Of a stretch of DNA of 11,128 nt, positions 1 through 5,591 are shown piece after piece; position 1 is the stretch's first letter; the number at the start of each line of letters is the position of its first letter. Made by a program: the position numbers and the translations under genes. Origin of the DNA: CAZACZ01 sp964483695 (GTDB taxonomy: Bacteria; Deinococcota; Deinococci; Deinococcales; Trueperaceae); assembly GCA_964483695.1 (NCBI GenBank), contig CAZACZ010000085.1, positions 1-11,128 on the forward strand, given 5' to 3'. The notes under the pieces are model-generated. The model saw only the letters and a program-made list of their open reading frames with translations, was not told where the DNA came from and did not search any database.

Positions 1-449
1 ACCTGGGCGCCGCCACCCAGCACCCCGCCTGGAACCCGGCCGGGAACCGCATCGCCTACGTGATGTACACCCTGCAGGTCGTCCCGCCGGGCACCCTGGC
101 GTTCTCGTACAAGACCTGGACCATCGCCCCGGACGGCACCCGCCCGAGCTTGTTGGTCCCGTTCGGCACCCTGGCCGACCGCAGCCCGACGTGGAACCGG
201 GCCGGCACCTGGCTGGCGCAGTGGTCGTGGAACCAGGACCTGCGCGCCGCGGTGTGGCTGGTGAACGCGGCCGCCACCGAGCGCGTCGAACTCACCGCCG
301 GCCTCGGCGGCGACGCCCTGTACCCCGCCTGGAGCCCGGACGGCACGCGCATCGCGTTCGCCAGCAACCGGGAAGGCACGTTCGACATCTGGGTGGTGGA
401 CGTCGCGGCGGTCGCGGCGTCCGTCGGCGCCAGCGCGGGCGGGCGCTAG
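1..449 (+). CDS. TolB-like beta-propeller (PD40) protein, 3' end only
   Basis: The reading frame is open from base 3 to the TAG at 447-449, so the gene starts before the window. About 148 residues are visible. They contain three spaced PD40/WD40-like blades: PAWNPAGNRIAYV near the left edge, PTWNRAGTWLAQW in the middle, and PAWSPDGTRIAFASN followed by DIWVVDV near the end. This W(S/N)PDGxxIAF signature is typical of the TolB C-terminal propeller and of related periplasmic or extracellular propellers. The last 15 residues are an Ala/Gly/Ser-rich tail. The N-terminal part is missing, so it cannot be decided whether this is a stand-alone propeller, a lipoprotein, or a fusion with a peptidase or a DNA-binding domain. 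A true TolB is less likely because no Pal or Tol gene is next to it. The gene converges on mobA with only 20 bp between stop codons. Confidence 0.8.
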   Translation, partial: LGAATQHPAWNPAGNRIAYVMYTLQVVPPGTLAFSYKTWTIAPDGTRPSLLVPFGTLADRSPTWNRAGTWLAQWSWNQDLRAAVWLVNAAATERVELTAGLGGDALYPAWSPDGTRIAFASNREGTFDIWVVDVAAVAASVGASAGGR

Positions 450-458
450 GCGTTCGGA

Positions 459-490
459 GCGCTCGCTCGCTAGCCGTTCGGAGCGAGCGC
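459..490. terminator. candidate bidirectional terminator hairpin between convergent genes
   Basis: A perfect 9-bp inverted repeat, GCGCTCGCT at 459-467 and AGCGAGCGC at 482-490, has a 14-nt loop and lies over the facing ends of the propeller gene and mobA; the right arm lies within the mobA 3' end. The sequence CGTTCGGAGCG is also directly repeated at 451-461 and 475-485. There is no T tract, so intrinsic termination in the E. coli style is not demonstrated. The role is inferred from position. Confidence 0.4.
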
Positions 491-1129
491 ACGCTCGATC
501 GCGTCGGCATCGGTGGGCCGGTTGACGTTCGCCAGCGCGCCTTCGGGCATCGCGGCGGCATCCACCACCGTCAGCAGCCCTTCCGCGTCGAGCTCGGCCA
601 GAAGTGGCTGGAACGCCAGGGCGGCGCCATCGGCGCCGACCAGCGCGCGCTGGAACCGTTCCGCCAGCGATCCGTGGTAGAGCGCGGCCAGCGGCTCCCA
701 GCGCCCGGCGGCGTCGCGCACCACGATCGCGACGGTGCCGTCGCGATGGTGCTCGGCCAGACGCCGCCACCAGCTCTGCGGCACGAGCGGCATGTCGGCG
801 GCCAAGACCGCCAACCAGGCTCGGGGACGCCGCCGTAGCGCCGTCGCCAGACCGGCGAGCGGACCGTGCCCGGGGACGTCGTCAGCCACGCCGACCGCAC
901 CCTCCGGCAACGCCGCGGCGGTGGCCGCGACGCGCTCCGGCGACCCGAGCAGGACCTCGACACCCTCGGCGTCCGCCAACGAGGCCATGGCCAGGTCGAT
1001 CAGTCGCTTGCCTGCGATGGTGGCGAACACCTTGTCGCGTCCGAAGCGCTTCGACGCGCCGCCGGCCATGATCGCGCCGTGCCAGGAACGCGGTCGGGCG
1101 GGGGCGGGCTCGGATCGGTACGAAGACAT
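470..1129 (-). CDS. mobA: Molybdenum cofactor guanylyltransferase (MobA)
   Basis: MobA transfers GMP from GTP to molybdopterin-Mo to make the guanine dinucleotide cofactor of DMSO-reductase-type enzymes, in the cytoplasm. The 219-aa product has the nucleotidyltransferase fold signatures in order: AGGASKRFGRDK at residues 22-33 (the GTP-binding loop with Arg and Lys), GPLAGL near 89-94, LAADMPLV at 109-116 with the metal-binding Asp112, EPLAALY at 145-151 and NVNRP at 201-205. Length is normal for MobA. The related enzyme MocA (CTP) is less likely because of the compact MobA-type NVNxP end. Some 17 residues precede the usual start of the fold, but the chosen ATG is supported by GATAAT six bases upstream. 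No other molybdopterin gene is visible. It lies 21 bp downstream of the CGNR regulator gene on the same strand, so it may also be read from there. Confidence 0.9.
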   Translation of the reverse strand: MSSYRSEPAPARPRSWHGAIMAGGASKRFGRDKVFATIAGKRLIDLAMASLADAEGVEVLLGSPERVAATAAALPEGAVGVADDVPGHGPLAGLATALRRRPRAWLAVLAADMPLVPQSWWRRLAEHHRDGTVAIVVRDAAGRWEPLAALYHGSLAERFQRALVGADGAALAFQPLLAELDAEGLLTVVDAAAMPEGALANVNRPTDADAIERALAPNG

Positions 1130-1135
1130 GGCGCC

Positions 1136-1141
1136 ATTATC
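1136..1141 (-). promoter_or_regulatory. -10 box (GATAAT) of a probable leaderless mobA transcript
   Basis: On the minus strand GATAAT is followed by six bases (GGCGCC) and then the mobA ATG, with no Shine-Dalgarno sequence. This spacing would place the transcription start at or next to the A of ATG, as in leaderless mRNAs common in Deinococcota and Actinobacteria. Inferred from sequence only. Confidence 0.4.
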
Positions 1142-1150
1142 GCCGGCGCT

Positions 1151-1723
1151 TCAGCCTGCCGCCTTGCGCTCGCGGTGGCTGCGCACCTTCATCCGGTTGC
1201 CGCACACGTCCATGCTGCACCAGGTACCGGAGTGGTTGCGCGAGTGGTCGAAGAACGCCCACTGGCAGCCGTCGTTGGCGCACGCCTTGAGCCGGGGCCA
1301 GCTGCCGTCCAACATGGCGGCATACGCGACCGCTTGCAGGGTGCCGATGGCGGCGCGCACGCCGTCGCTGGCGGGGCGCAACTCGAACCTACCGTCGTCG
1401 TCGATGGCGAACGTCATGGAGGTGCGCGCCACGATCGCCCGCAACTCCTCGAGCGCCTCCGGCTCGAGCGCGTCGCCGTTGTTCGTGCGCATCAGCCCGC
1501 GGAGCGCTGCTCGGAACGCCAGCACCTCGGCGTGGTCCTTGGCCGCGATGGTGCAGCCCTCGGGCACGAGGCCGTGATGCGCGAGCCACGCGACCGCGCC
1601 CTCCGGGGTCCCCAGTGCGTCCTTGCCCGACTCGAGGTCGAGGGTGTTGACGAAGCCCTGGACGAAGGCGAGGTCGCCAGGGGCGCGCTTGTTGCCCGTG
1701 GGCAGATGATCCACGTGCCGCAT
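1151..1723 (-). CDS. CGNR zinc-finger / ABATE-domain regulator
   Basis: This 190-aa protein matches the family of putative stress-responsive transcription regulators with an N-terminal ABATE domain and a C-terminal CGNR zinc finger. The ABATE part starts with DLAFVQGFVNTLD near residue 17. The finger uses Cys148, Cys153, Cys169 and Cys174, with the motif WCSMDVCGNR at 168-177 followed by a basic tail (RMKVRSHRERK) that probably contacts DNA. Length and layout are complete for the family, whose physiological signal is generally unknown. The ATG follows directly on one arm of an inverted repeat and lies eight bases after TATGCT, which suggests a leaderless, possibly autoregulated transcript. 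mobA follows after 21 bp. A functional link to molybdenum metabolism is not implied by the family; it is only a matter of location. Confidence 0.88.
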   Translation of the reverse strand: MRHVDHLPTGNKRAPGDLAFVQGFVNTLDLESGKDALGTPEGAVAWLAHHGLVPEGCTIAAKDHAEVLAFRAALRGLMRTNNGDALEPEALEELRAIVARTSMTFAIDDDGRFELRPASDGVRAAIGTLQAVAYAAMLDGSWPRLKACANDGCQWAFFDHSRNHSGTWCSMDVCGNRMKVRSHRERKAAG

Positions 1724-1787
1724 CGGTAACTAGCATAGCATCTTGACAAGTTACCGGACACCACCGTAAGCTTATTGGCAGTTACAG
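1724..1787. promoter_or_regulatory. operator-like repeats and divergent promoters of the CGNR gene and the 110-aa gene
   Basis: CGGTAACT at 1724-1731 and AGTTACCG at 1749-1756 form a perfect 8-bp inverted repeat with a 17-nt spacer. A third related half-site, AGTTACAG, lies at 1780-1787, 31 bp (about three helical turns) from the second. On the plus strand TTGACA (1743-1748), an 18-bp spacer and TAAGCT (1767-1772) make a strong sigma70-type promoter with the second half-site inside its spacer. On the minus strand TATGCT (1732-1737) lies eight bases before the CGNR ATG. The patch is AT-richer than its surroundings. A regulator binding the half-sites would control both directions; the CGNR protein itself is the obvious candidate, by inference. 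Confidence 0.55.
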
Positions 1788-1900
1788 GGTGCGCGAGCGT
1801 CGAGGGTTCATCGTCTCGGGGAGGCGCGCCGGATCCCACCGCACCGGTGGGGCACATCGCGCCATCGCTGGGTCGCGCGGCGGAGAGGAACGGTACGGCC

Positions 1901-2233
1901 ATGAACGGGAACGACCTGCTGTCGCATCCGATGATGCTCGCTCACCAACGGCGCTTGCTGGCGGAGGCGCGCCAGCTCCATCTCGCGGCGGCGGCCCGCG
2001 CCGCGACGAGGGCCGCCGCGAAGACCGTGGCCACCGACGAGGGTTCGCTTCCTATCGCTCGCCCGGTCGGCGCCCCACCTGCGCGGGGAGGTCGGCGCCC
2101 CGCGGTCGTCGGTCGCGCCGCGGGCGCTACCAGCGAGCGTCGTCGGCCTGGACTCGCTGGTCGTCTAGGCGCCACGTTGGTGGCGCTGGGCACGCGGCTC
2201 GAAGCGCTCGACCGATCACGCCGGACGGGCTGA
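1901..2233 (+). CDS. Hypothetical protein, 110 aa, basic, Ala/Arg-rich
   Basis: The product is not assigned to a named family. It starts MNGNDLLSHPMMLAHQRRLL, continues as a charged helix (EARQLHLAAAARAATRA), has a Pro/Gly/Arg-rich, probably disordered middle (about residues 50-85), and ends with a second short helix, GRLGATLVALGTRLEAL. From memory, small proteins with this layout, a 'HP..L..Q..LL.EA' start and an 'LG..L..LG..LE' end, recur in high-GC bacteria with no known role. The ATG at 1901 is preferred over the upstream TTG at 1775 because GGAGAGG lies at 1882-1888 and the region before 1901 is not protein-like. The gap from GGAGAGG to the ATG is a rather long 12 nt. It would be read from the TTGACA/TAAGCT promoter at 1743-1772 with a leader of roughly 120 nt, and GyrI follows 79 bp later on the same strand. 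Confidence 0.6.
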   Translation: MNGNDLLSHPMMLAHQRRLLAEARQLHLAAAARAATRAAAKTVATDEGSLPIARPVGAPPARGGRRPAVVGRAAGATSERRRPGLAGRLGATLVALGTRLEALDRSRRTG

Positions 2234-2266
2234 GCGAAGGGCGTCCGCGTTCGGGGCGTTCGCCTC

Positions 2267-2295
2267 TTGCGCCGACGGGTCGCCGCGCCTACGTT
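2267..2295 (+). promoter_or_regulatory. possible weak promoter of the GyrI-like gene
   Basis: TTGCGC at 2267-2272, a 17-bp spacer and TACGTT at 2290-2295 resemble a weak sigma70-type promoter. Transcription would begin near the GGAGG at 2302. The match is modest and read-through from the upstream gene is equally possible. Confidence 0.25.
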
Positions 2296-2312
2296 CCACT
2301 TGGAGGTGGGTG

Positions 2313-2795
2313 ATGATGTCGGCCGTCGGAACGTCGGTACAGGCGTATCAGGTGCAGTTCGTGCGGGTCCCGTCGCGTCACGTAGCGGTGCATCGCTTCC
2401 GCGCCCGCCCCGAGGAGATCGGGCAGAAGATGGGCGAGGCGTTCGGCATGGTGATGCGCTACGCAGGCATGCACGGCCTTCAGGTGCACGGCCCGGGCAT
2501 CGGCCACTACACCATGCACGGCCGCGAGTTCGAGGTGGCCGCCGGGTTCGTGGTCGACGTCGACTTCCAGGGCGACGACGAGGTCGGTCTGCTCACGTTG
2601 CCGGCGGGCGAGGTAGCTACCACCACGCACGTCGGGCCGTACGACCATCTCATGGAAGCGTACGAGGCGGTGCAGGCGCACGCCCGCCAGGTGGGCCGCA
2701 AGCTCGACGAGCACGTCATGTGGGAGGAGTACCTGACCGGCCCCGAGGTCCCGATGGAGCAGCAGCGCACGGTGGTGCGGTGGCCGGTGGCGTGA
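2313..2795 (+). CDS. GyrI-like small-molecule-binding domain protein
   Basis: The 160-aa product resembles stand-alone GyrI-like (AraC effector-binding / SOUL-type) domains, which bind small hydrophobic or cationic ligands and occur alone or fused to AraC or MerR regulators. Visible landmarks are a beta strand VRVPSRHVAVHRF, a helix with EEIGQKMGEAFGMVM, the segment GPGIGHY, a strand FEVAAGFVVDVDF, and the family-typical LPAGEVATTTHVGPYDHLMEAYEAV, in which a strand runs into the ligand-pocket helix. It ends in WEEYLTGPEVP...RTVVRWPV, the usual ending with a conserved Glu and Pro. There is no DNA-binding domain. Three in-frame starts compete (GTG 2310, ATG 2313, ATG 2316). GGAGG at 2302-2306 is best spaced (6 nt) for 2313. 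It may sequester or sense a toxic compound; the ligand is unknown. Confidence 0.8.
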   Translation: MMSAVGTSVQAYQVQFVRVPSRHVAVHRFRARPEEIGQKMGEAFGMVMRYAGMHGLQVHGPGIGHYTMHGREFEVAAGFVVDVDFQGDDEVGLLTLPAGEVATTTHVGPYDHLMEAYEAVQAHARQVGRKLDEHVMWEEYLTGPEVPMEQQRTVVRWPVA

Positions 2796-2818
2796 GCGCC
2801 AGCATGCGGGTGTGGAAC

Positions 2819-2849
2819 GGCGGACGCACGGTCACCCGTGCTGCCCGCC
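2819..2849. terminator. GC-rich hairpin between convergent GyrI-like and ArsR genes
   Basis: An inner stem GCACGG (2826-2831) / CCGTGC (2836-2841) with a TCAC loop is extended by an outer stem GGCGG (2819-2823) / CCGCC (2845-2849). It lies in the 80-bp space between the two facing stop codons. No T run follows on either strand, so it is only a candidate terminator. Confidence 0.45.
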
Positions 2850-2875
2850 GCTAGCGCACCCGCGCGTCCTGCGGG

Positions 2876-3550
2876 TCAGTCCGGTAGCGCCACCGCGCGC
2901 TCTTCTTGTCGACCGGCCTGCGCCTCCAGCCCGGCCTCGGTCAACCAGTACGCGCCTCCTCCGCCCTCGCGCGCCATGTAGCCGTGGTCGACCAGGGCGC
3001 GCCGAAGGCGCGCGGTGTCCTCGTGGTAGCGCTCGAGGATGGCGTTCACCGCCGGTTCCGGGTAGCGCCGGCCCGGTTCGAACGCCGGTAGCACGTGGCG
3101 GACCACGACCAAGAACTTCTTCTGCTGGGTGGGGAAGGCCGTGATGCGCCCGGCGCGGTCGGTGAAGGTGCCCAACACCTTGCGCTCGAAGGCACCGAGG
3201 TCGACGTCGTCGGCCAGGTGCGGCAGCTCGCCGGGGCCGAGCAGGCGCGTCGCCATCTCGCGCAGCGCGTCCTCGCGCAGGGAGTAGTAGCGGTAGTAGC
3301 CGTCGGGCCGCGCCTCCACCAAGCCGGCAGCCGCGAGTCGCTTGAGGTGATGCGACGCGGTGCCGCTGCTGGTGCCGAGTGCGTCGGCCAGGTCTTCGAC
3401 CGTGCGGGGCTGCTGCGCCAGCAGCCCCACGATGCGTAGCCGGTTCGGATCGGCGAGCGCTTTGAAGAAGTTCAGTAGGGCCTCGTTGGCGTCACCGAGC
3501 GCGTCGGGGTCGCGCGGGCGCGGCGTGGGGTCGTGGGGGAGGGTCATCAT
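2876..3550 (-). CDS. ArsR-type HTH regulator with C-terminal DUF2087
   Basis: The 224-aa product has a winged helix-turn-helix of the ArsR type at about residues 22-95: ALLNFFKALADPNRLRIVGLL, then VEDLADALGTSSGTASHHLKRLAAAGLV (recognition helix with SHHLKRL) and the wing EARPDGYYRYYSL. The C-terminal half (about 118-205) matches DUF2087: GRITAFPTQQKKFLVVVRHVL, YPEPAVNAILERYHEDTARLRRALVDHGYMAREGGGGAYWL. No cysteine is present, so the classical ArsR metal sites are absent and a metal signal is unlikely. The frame stays open upstream for another 132 codons, but that part is low-complexity and unlike the family. The ATG pair at 3545-3550 is preferred, with a promoter ending 53 nt upstream. It probably represses its own gene and perhaps the divergent phosphoesterase gene (inference). 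Confidence 0.85.
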   Translation of the reverse strand: MMTLPHDPTPRPRDPDALGDANEALLNFFKALADPNRLRIVGLLAQQPRTVEDLADALGTSSGTASHHLKRLAAAGLVEARPDGYYRYYSLREDALREMATRLLGPGELPHLADDVDLGAFERKVLGTFTDRAGRITAFPTQQKKFLVVVRHVLPAFEPGRRYPEPAVNAILERYHEDTARLRRALVDHGYMAREGGGGAYWLTEAGLEAQAGRQEERAVALPD

Positions 3551-3603
3551 CGGCCTCGTTCCGCCACCGATCGCACCGAGTCCGCGGCACGGGTGGCGAT
3601 ATG

Positions 3604-3652
3604 ATTCTACACGCATCAAGATAGATTGGCAATCGTCAAAGCGGTTCGACGA
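3604..3652 (-). promoter_or_regulatory. ArsR-gene promoter with overlapping palindromes
   Basis: On the minus strand TTGCCA (3632-3627), a 17-bp spacer and TAGAAT (3609-3604) form a good sigma70-type promoter in an AT-richer island. A perfect 11-bp palindrome, GATTGGCAATC at 3624-3634, sits on the -35 box. Next to it is an imperfect inverted repeat, TCGTCAAA (3633-3640) and TTCGACGA (3645-3652), with a 4-nt spacer and one mismatch. Either could be the operator of the ArsR-type protein, by analogy with autoregulation in that family. The rest of the 193-bp spacer holds no convincing gene. Confidence 0.55.
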
Positions 3653-3731
3653 TGATGTACGCGGCGCGGTGCCGGGCAACGCTCTCCGCGGCATGTGGTC
3701 GGCTTCGTAGTCGGAGCGGCGAGACCCGGCG

Positions 3732-3737
3732 TACGGT
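3732..3737 (+). promoter_or_regulatory. -10 box (TACGGT) of a probable leaderless phosphoesterase transcript
   Basis: TACGGT fits TANNNT and is followed by six bases (GCGCTC) and the GTG at 3744. No Shine-Dalgarno sequence precedes this GTG. The same spacing occurs at three other starts in the window, which supports 3744 as the true start. Confidence 0.35.
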
Positions 3738-3743
3738 GCGCTC

Positions 3744-4862
3744 GTGGCCGGTCGCTCCGCCATCCGAAGCCGCAGGGGAAAGGTTGGACGTCCGTTCGCC
3801 GTCGGCGTGGCGCGGCCTCGCGGCGCCGGATGGTCCGTGATCCTGGCGGTGGTCGCGTTCGCCTTCGCGTCGCGGCATGCCGTCGCGTCCACCCCCATCG
3901 ACCCGCCTCGAGGCGACGCCCGCATCGTCGTGTTCGGTGACATCAACGGCGCCTACGGGTCGCTTGACTACCCACCCGGTGTGGAGCGCGCGCTCGCCGC
4001 GATCGTCGAGGTGTGGCGGCCCGACCTGCTGCTCTCACCCGGCGACGTGGTGGCGGGGCAGTCGCATGCGCTTCCCGACGACGCCTTCCCGGCGATGTGG
4101 GCGGCCTTCGACGCCGGAATCGCCGCGCCCCTACGGCGTGCCGGCATCCCGTACGCGGTCGCGCCCGGCAACCACGACGCCTCCAGCCTGCGCACCCCGA
4201 GTGGTGCCTTCGCGTTCGCCCGGGAGCGCGCCGCGGCCGAGGCGTACGGGCGGCAGGCCGGCGGGTTGCCCGACGACGTCTACCTCGACCGGTCGGCGTA
4301 CCCGTTCGACTACGCGTTCGCCGTGCCGTTCCCGAACGGTGGACTGTTCGTCGCCGTGCTCGACGCGTCGAGCGCCACCGTCGACGCACGCCAACGGGCG
4401 TGGTTGGCCGGTGCGTTGCAGCAACCGACCGCGCGTTCTGCGGCGTTTCGCATCGTGGTCGGGCATCTCCCGCTGACGCCCGTGGCGGTCGGGAGGGACC
4501 GCCCTGGCGAGTTCCTGGCCGACGCTGACGCGCTGCGCGCCCTACTGGAAGCGGGAGGCGTCGACCTCTTCGTCAGCGGACATCACGCCGCGTACTTCCT
4601 GGGGCGGCTTGGCGACCTCGAGGTGCTGTTCGCGGGCGGTGTCGGCGGCCGGAAGTTGCTTGGTTTCGATGCGCCGGCGCGCTCGACCGTGAGCGTGCTC
4701 GACCTATGGTTCGAGCCTGCGGGGATGCAGGTGACCACCTTCGACTTGGCCGACATGAGCGTGGTGCCCATCGAGGCGCTGCCACCGCGCGTTGGCGAGG
4801 CAGTCCGCTCGACGGGGGCGCACCGGCTGGCGTCCGCACCGGACGCACCGGGTCGGCCCTAG
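3744..4862 (+). CDS. Exported metallophosphoesterase (calcineurin-like)
   Basis: The 372-aa product carries the metallophosphoesterase metal-site motifs in order: GDIN at residues 65-68 (a GDxN form of the usual DxH), SPGD at 98-101, GNHD at 142-145, VGHLPL at 239-244 and SGHHAAYF at 278-285. These bind two metal ions and hydrolyse phosphomono- or phosphodiesters; the substrate is unknown. Before the domain are a basic stretch (SRRGKVGRPF, ARPRGAG), a hydrophobic segment SVILAVVAFAFA (31-42) and a possible signal-peptidase site AVA|S at 46-49, so the enzyme is probably exported. The GTG at 3744 is supported by TACGGT six bases upstream. GTG 3807 would give a more ordinary signal peptide beginning MARPRGAGW. 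The C-terminal 50 residues lie outside the catalytic core. The gene is divergent from the ArsR-type gene. Confidence 0.85.
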   Translation: MAGRSAIRSRRGKVGRPFAVGVARPRGAGWSVILAVVAFAFASRHAVASTPIDPPRGDARIVVFGDINGAYGSLDYPPGVERALAAIVEVWRPDLLLSPGDVVAGQSHALPDDAFPAMWAAFDAGIAAPLRRAGIPYAVAPGNHDASSLRTPSGAFAFARERAAAEAYGRQAGGLPDDVYLDRSAYPFDYAFAVPFPNGGLFVAVLDASSATVDARQRAWLAGALQQPTARSAAFRIVVGHLPLTPVAVGRDRPGEFLADADALRALLEAGGVDLFVSGHHAAYFLGRLGDLEVLFAGGVGGRKLLGFDAPARSTVSVLDLWFEPAGMQVTTFDLADMSVVPIEALPPRVGEAVRSTGAHRLASAPDAPGRP

Positions 4863-4876
4863 GCGCGACACCTCGA

Positions 4877-4894
4877 GGCTAGGAACCGCTAGCC
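4877..4894. terminator. short hairpin between convergent phosphoesterase and DinB genes
   Basis: GGCTAG (4877-4882) and CTAGCC (4889-4894) form a perfect 6-bp stem with a six-base loop. The right arm includes the stop codon of the DinB gene. It is the only hairpin seen in the 26-bp space, lacks a T tract, and is a weak terminator candidate. Confidence 0.3.
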
Positions 4895-5434
4895 GAAGAA
4901 CCGTTCCCCGCGCCGCCGTACCTGCGCGATCTGGTACGCATGCCCCGCCTCGTGCTCCACGAGGTGGTAGACGATCCACTCCGGCGTCGCCCGATACCCG
5001 GCGCCTTCGGGCGCGCGCGGGCGCCGCCAGTCGTCCAGCGTCATCCCTTCGAGTTCGTGCAGCAGCCAGGCGCGCGTCCGCTGCAACCGGCCGACGTGCT
5101 CTTCCAGCGCGATGCCGAGCATCGGCGTGAGCCGCCCATCCGGCGTGCGCGCGTCCTGCGGGAACTCGGCCAGGACGCGGTCCGGGAACGGTCGGCAGAG
5201 CAGGTCCGCGTACAGCCAGTCCATCTCGATCAGCGCGATGTGATACAGAAGCGTGCCGACGGCGTTCGCTCCGCCGCCACTGTCCTCCGCGGGGCCCGAC
5301 CAATCGAGGACCCGCACGCCGATCCCCTCCACGGCTCGCAGCGTGCGCCGGCGCACGTCCTGCAGCGCCCACAGCCAACGTCCGATCTCGGGCTCGTACC
5401 CCGGCAGCGCTTCGACCTGCAGGATCTCGGTCAT
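4889..5434 (-). CDS. DinB-family four-helix protein
   Basis: The 181-aa product fits the DinB/YfiT superfamily of four-helix bundles that bind one metal ion through three histidines; members include thiol-dependent S-transferases, but most have no known reaction. Helix 2 carries VGTLLYHIALIEMDWLYADL with His65. Helix 4 carries VYHLVEHEAGHAYQIAQVR with His157, His161 and His165, of which the HxxxH pair 161/165 is the expected ligand set together with His65. Length is normal. The start is supported by GAGGA three bases before the ATG and a GGGAGAG further up. It lies downstream of the ABC exporter on the same strand, separated by 157 bp with tandem repeats, so it may be co-transcribed. Despite the name, no role in DNA repair is implied. 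Confidence 0.83.
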   Translation of the reverse strand: MTEILQVEALPGYEPEIGRWLWALQDVRRRTLRAVEGIGVRVLDWSGPAEDSGGGANAVGTLLYHIALIEMDWLYADLLCRPFPDRVLAEFPQDARTPDGRLTPMLGIALEEHVGRLQRTRAWLLHELEGMTLDDWRRPRAPEGAGYRATPEWIVYHLVEHEAGHAYQIAQVRRRGERFFG

Positions 5435-5494
5435 CGTTCCTCGCTCTCCCTGAGTCGGCTGGCAGCCGCTCCCGCGGCCGACCAGCGGGCGACA

Positions 5495-5542
5495 GTGCAG
5501 CGGGCAGTGATGCGGGCGGTGCAGCGGGCGGTGCAGCGGGCG
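5495..5542. repeat. 12-bp tandem repeat, four copies
   Basis: Four consecutive 12-mers, GTGCAGCGGGCA, GTGATGCGGGCG, GTGCAGCGGGCG and GTGCAGCGGGCG, run without a gap; a degenerate copy precedes them (CAGCGGGCGACA at 5483-5494). They lie in the 157-bp spacer between the ABC exporter gene and the DinB gene, in which no gene is seen. The period is a multiple of three, but no convincing protein uses it. It may be a slippage product or a site affecting read-through into the DinB gene. Confidence 0.75.
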
Positions 5543-5591
5543 TTACGCCCGGACCCCGCGAACGCTGGGCGCCACGAGCCAGCCCTCCGGG

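Noticed and set aside
470..1129. Molybdenum cofactor operon around mobA
   Set aside because: None of the other genes in the window belongs to molybdopterin synthesis or molybdate transport.
1775..1900. TTG start at 1775 extending the 110-aa protein by 42 residues
   Set aside because: The added part is not protein-like, overlaps the promoter/operator region, and the ATG at 1901 has a Shine-Dalgarno-like sequence.
2267..2854. Plus-strand 195-codon frame over the GyrI-like gene
   Set aside because: Shadow frame rich in Arg/Gly; the GyrI-like frame has the SD and the family motifs.
3752..3790. Classical Tat signal at SRRGKVG in the phosphoesterase
   Set aside because: The hydrophobic core begins about 20 residues after the twin arginine, too far for the standard motif.
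3551..3946. N-terminal extension of the ArsR-type protein by 132 residues
   Set aside because: Low complexity, overlaps the divergent phosphoesterase gene and crosses a good promoter at 3604-3632.
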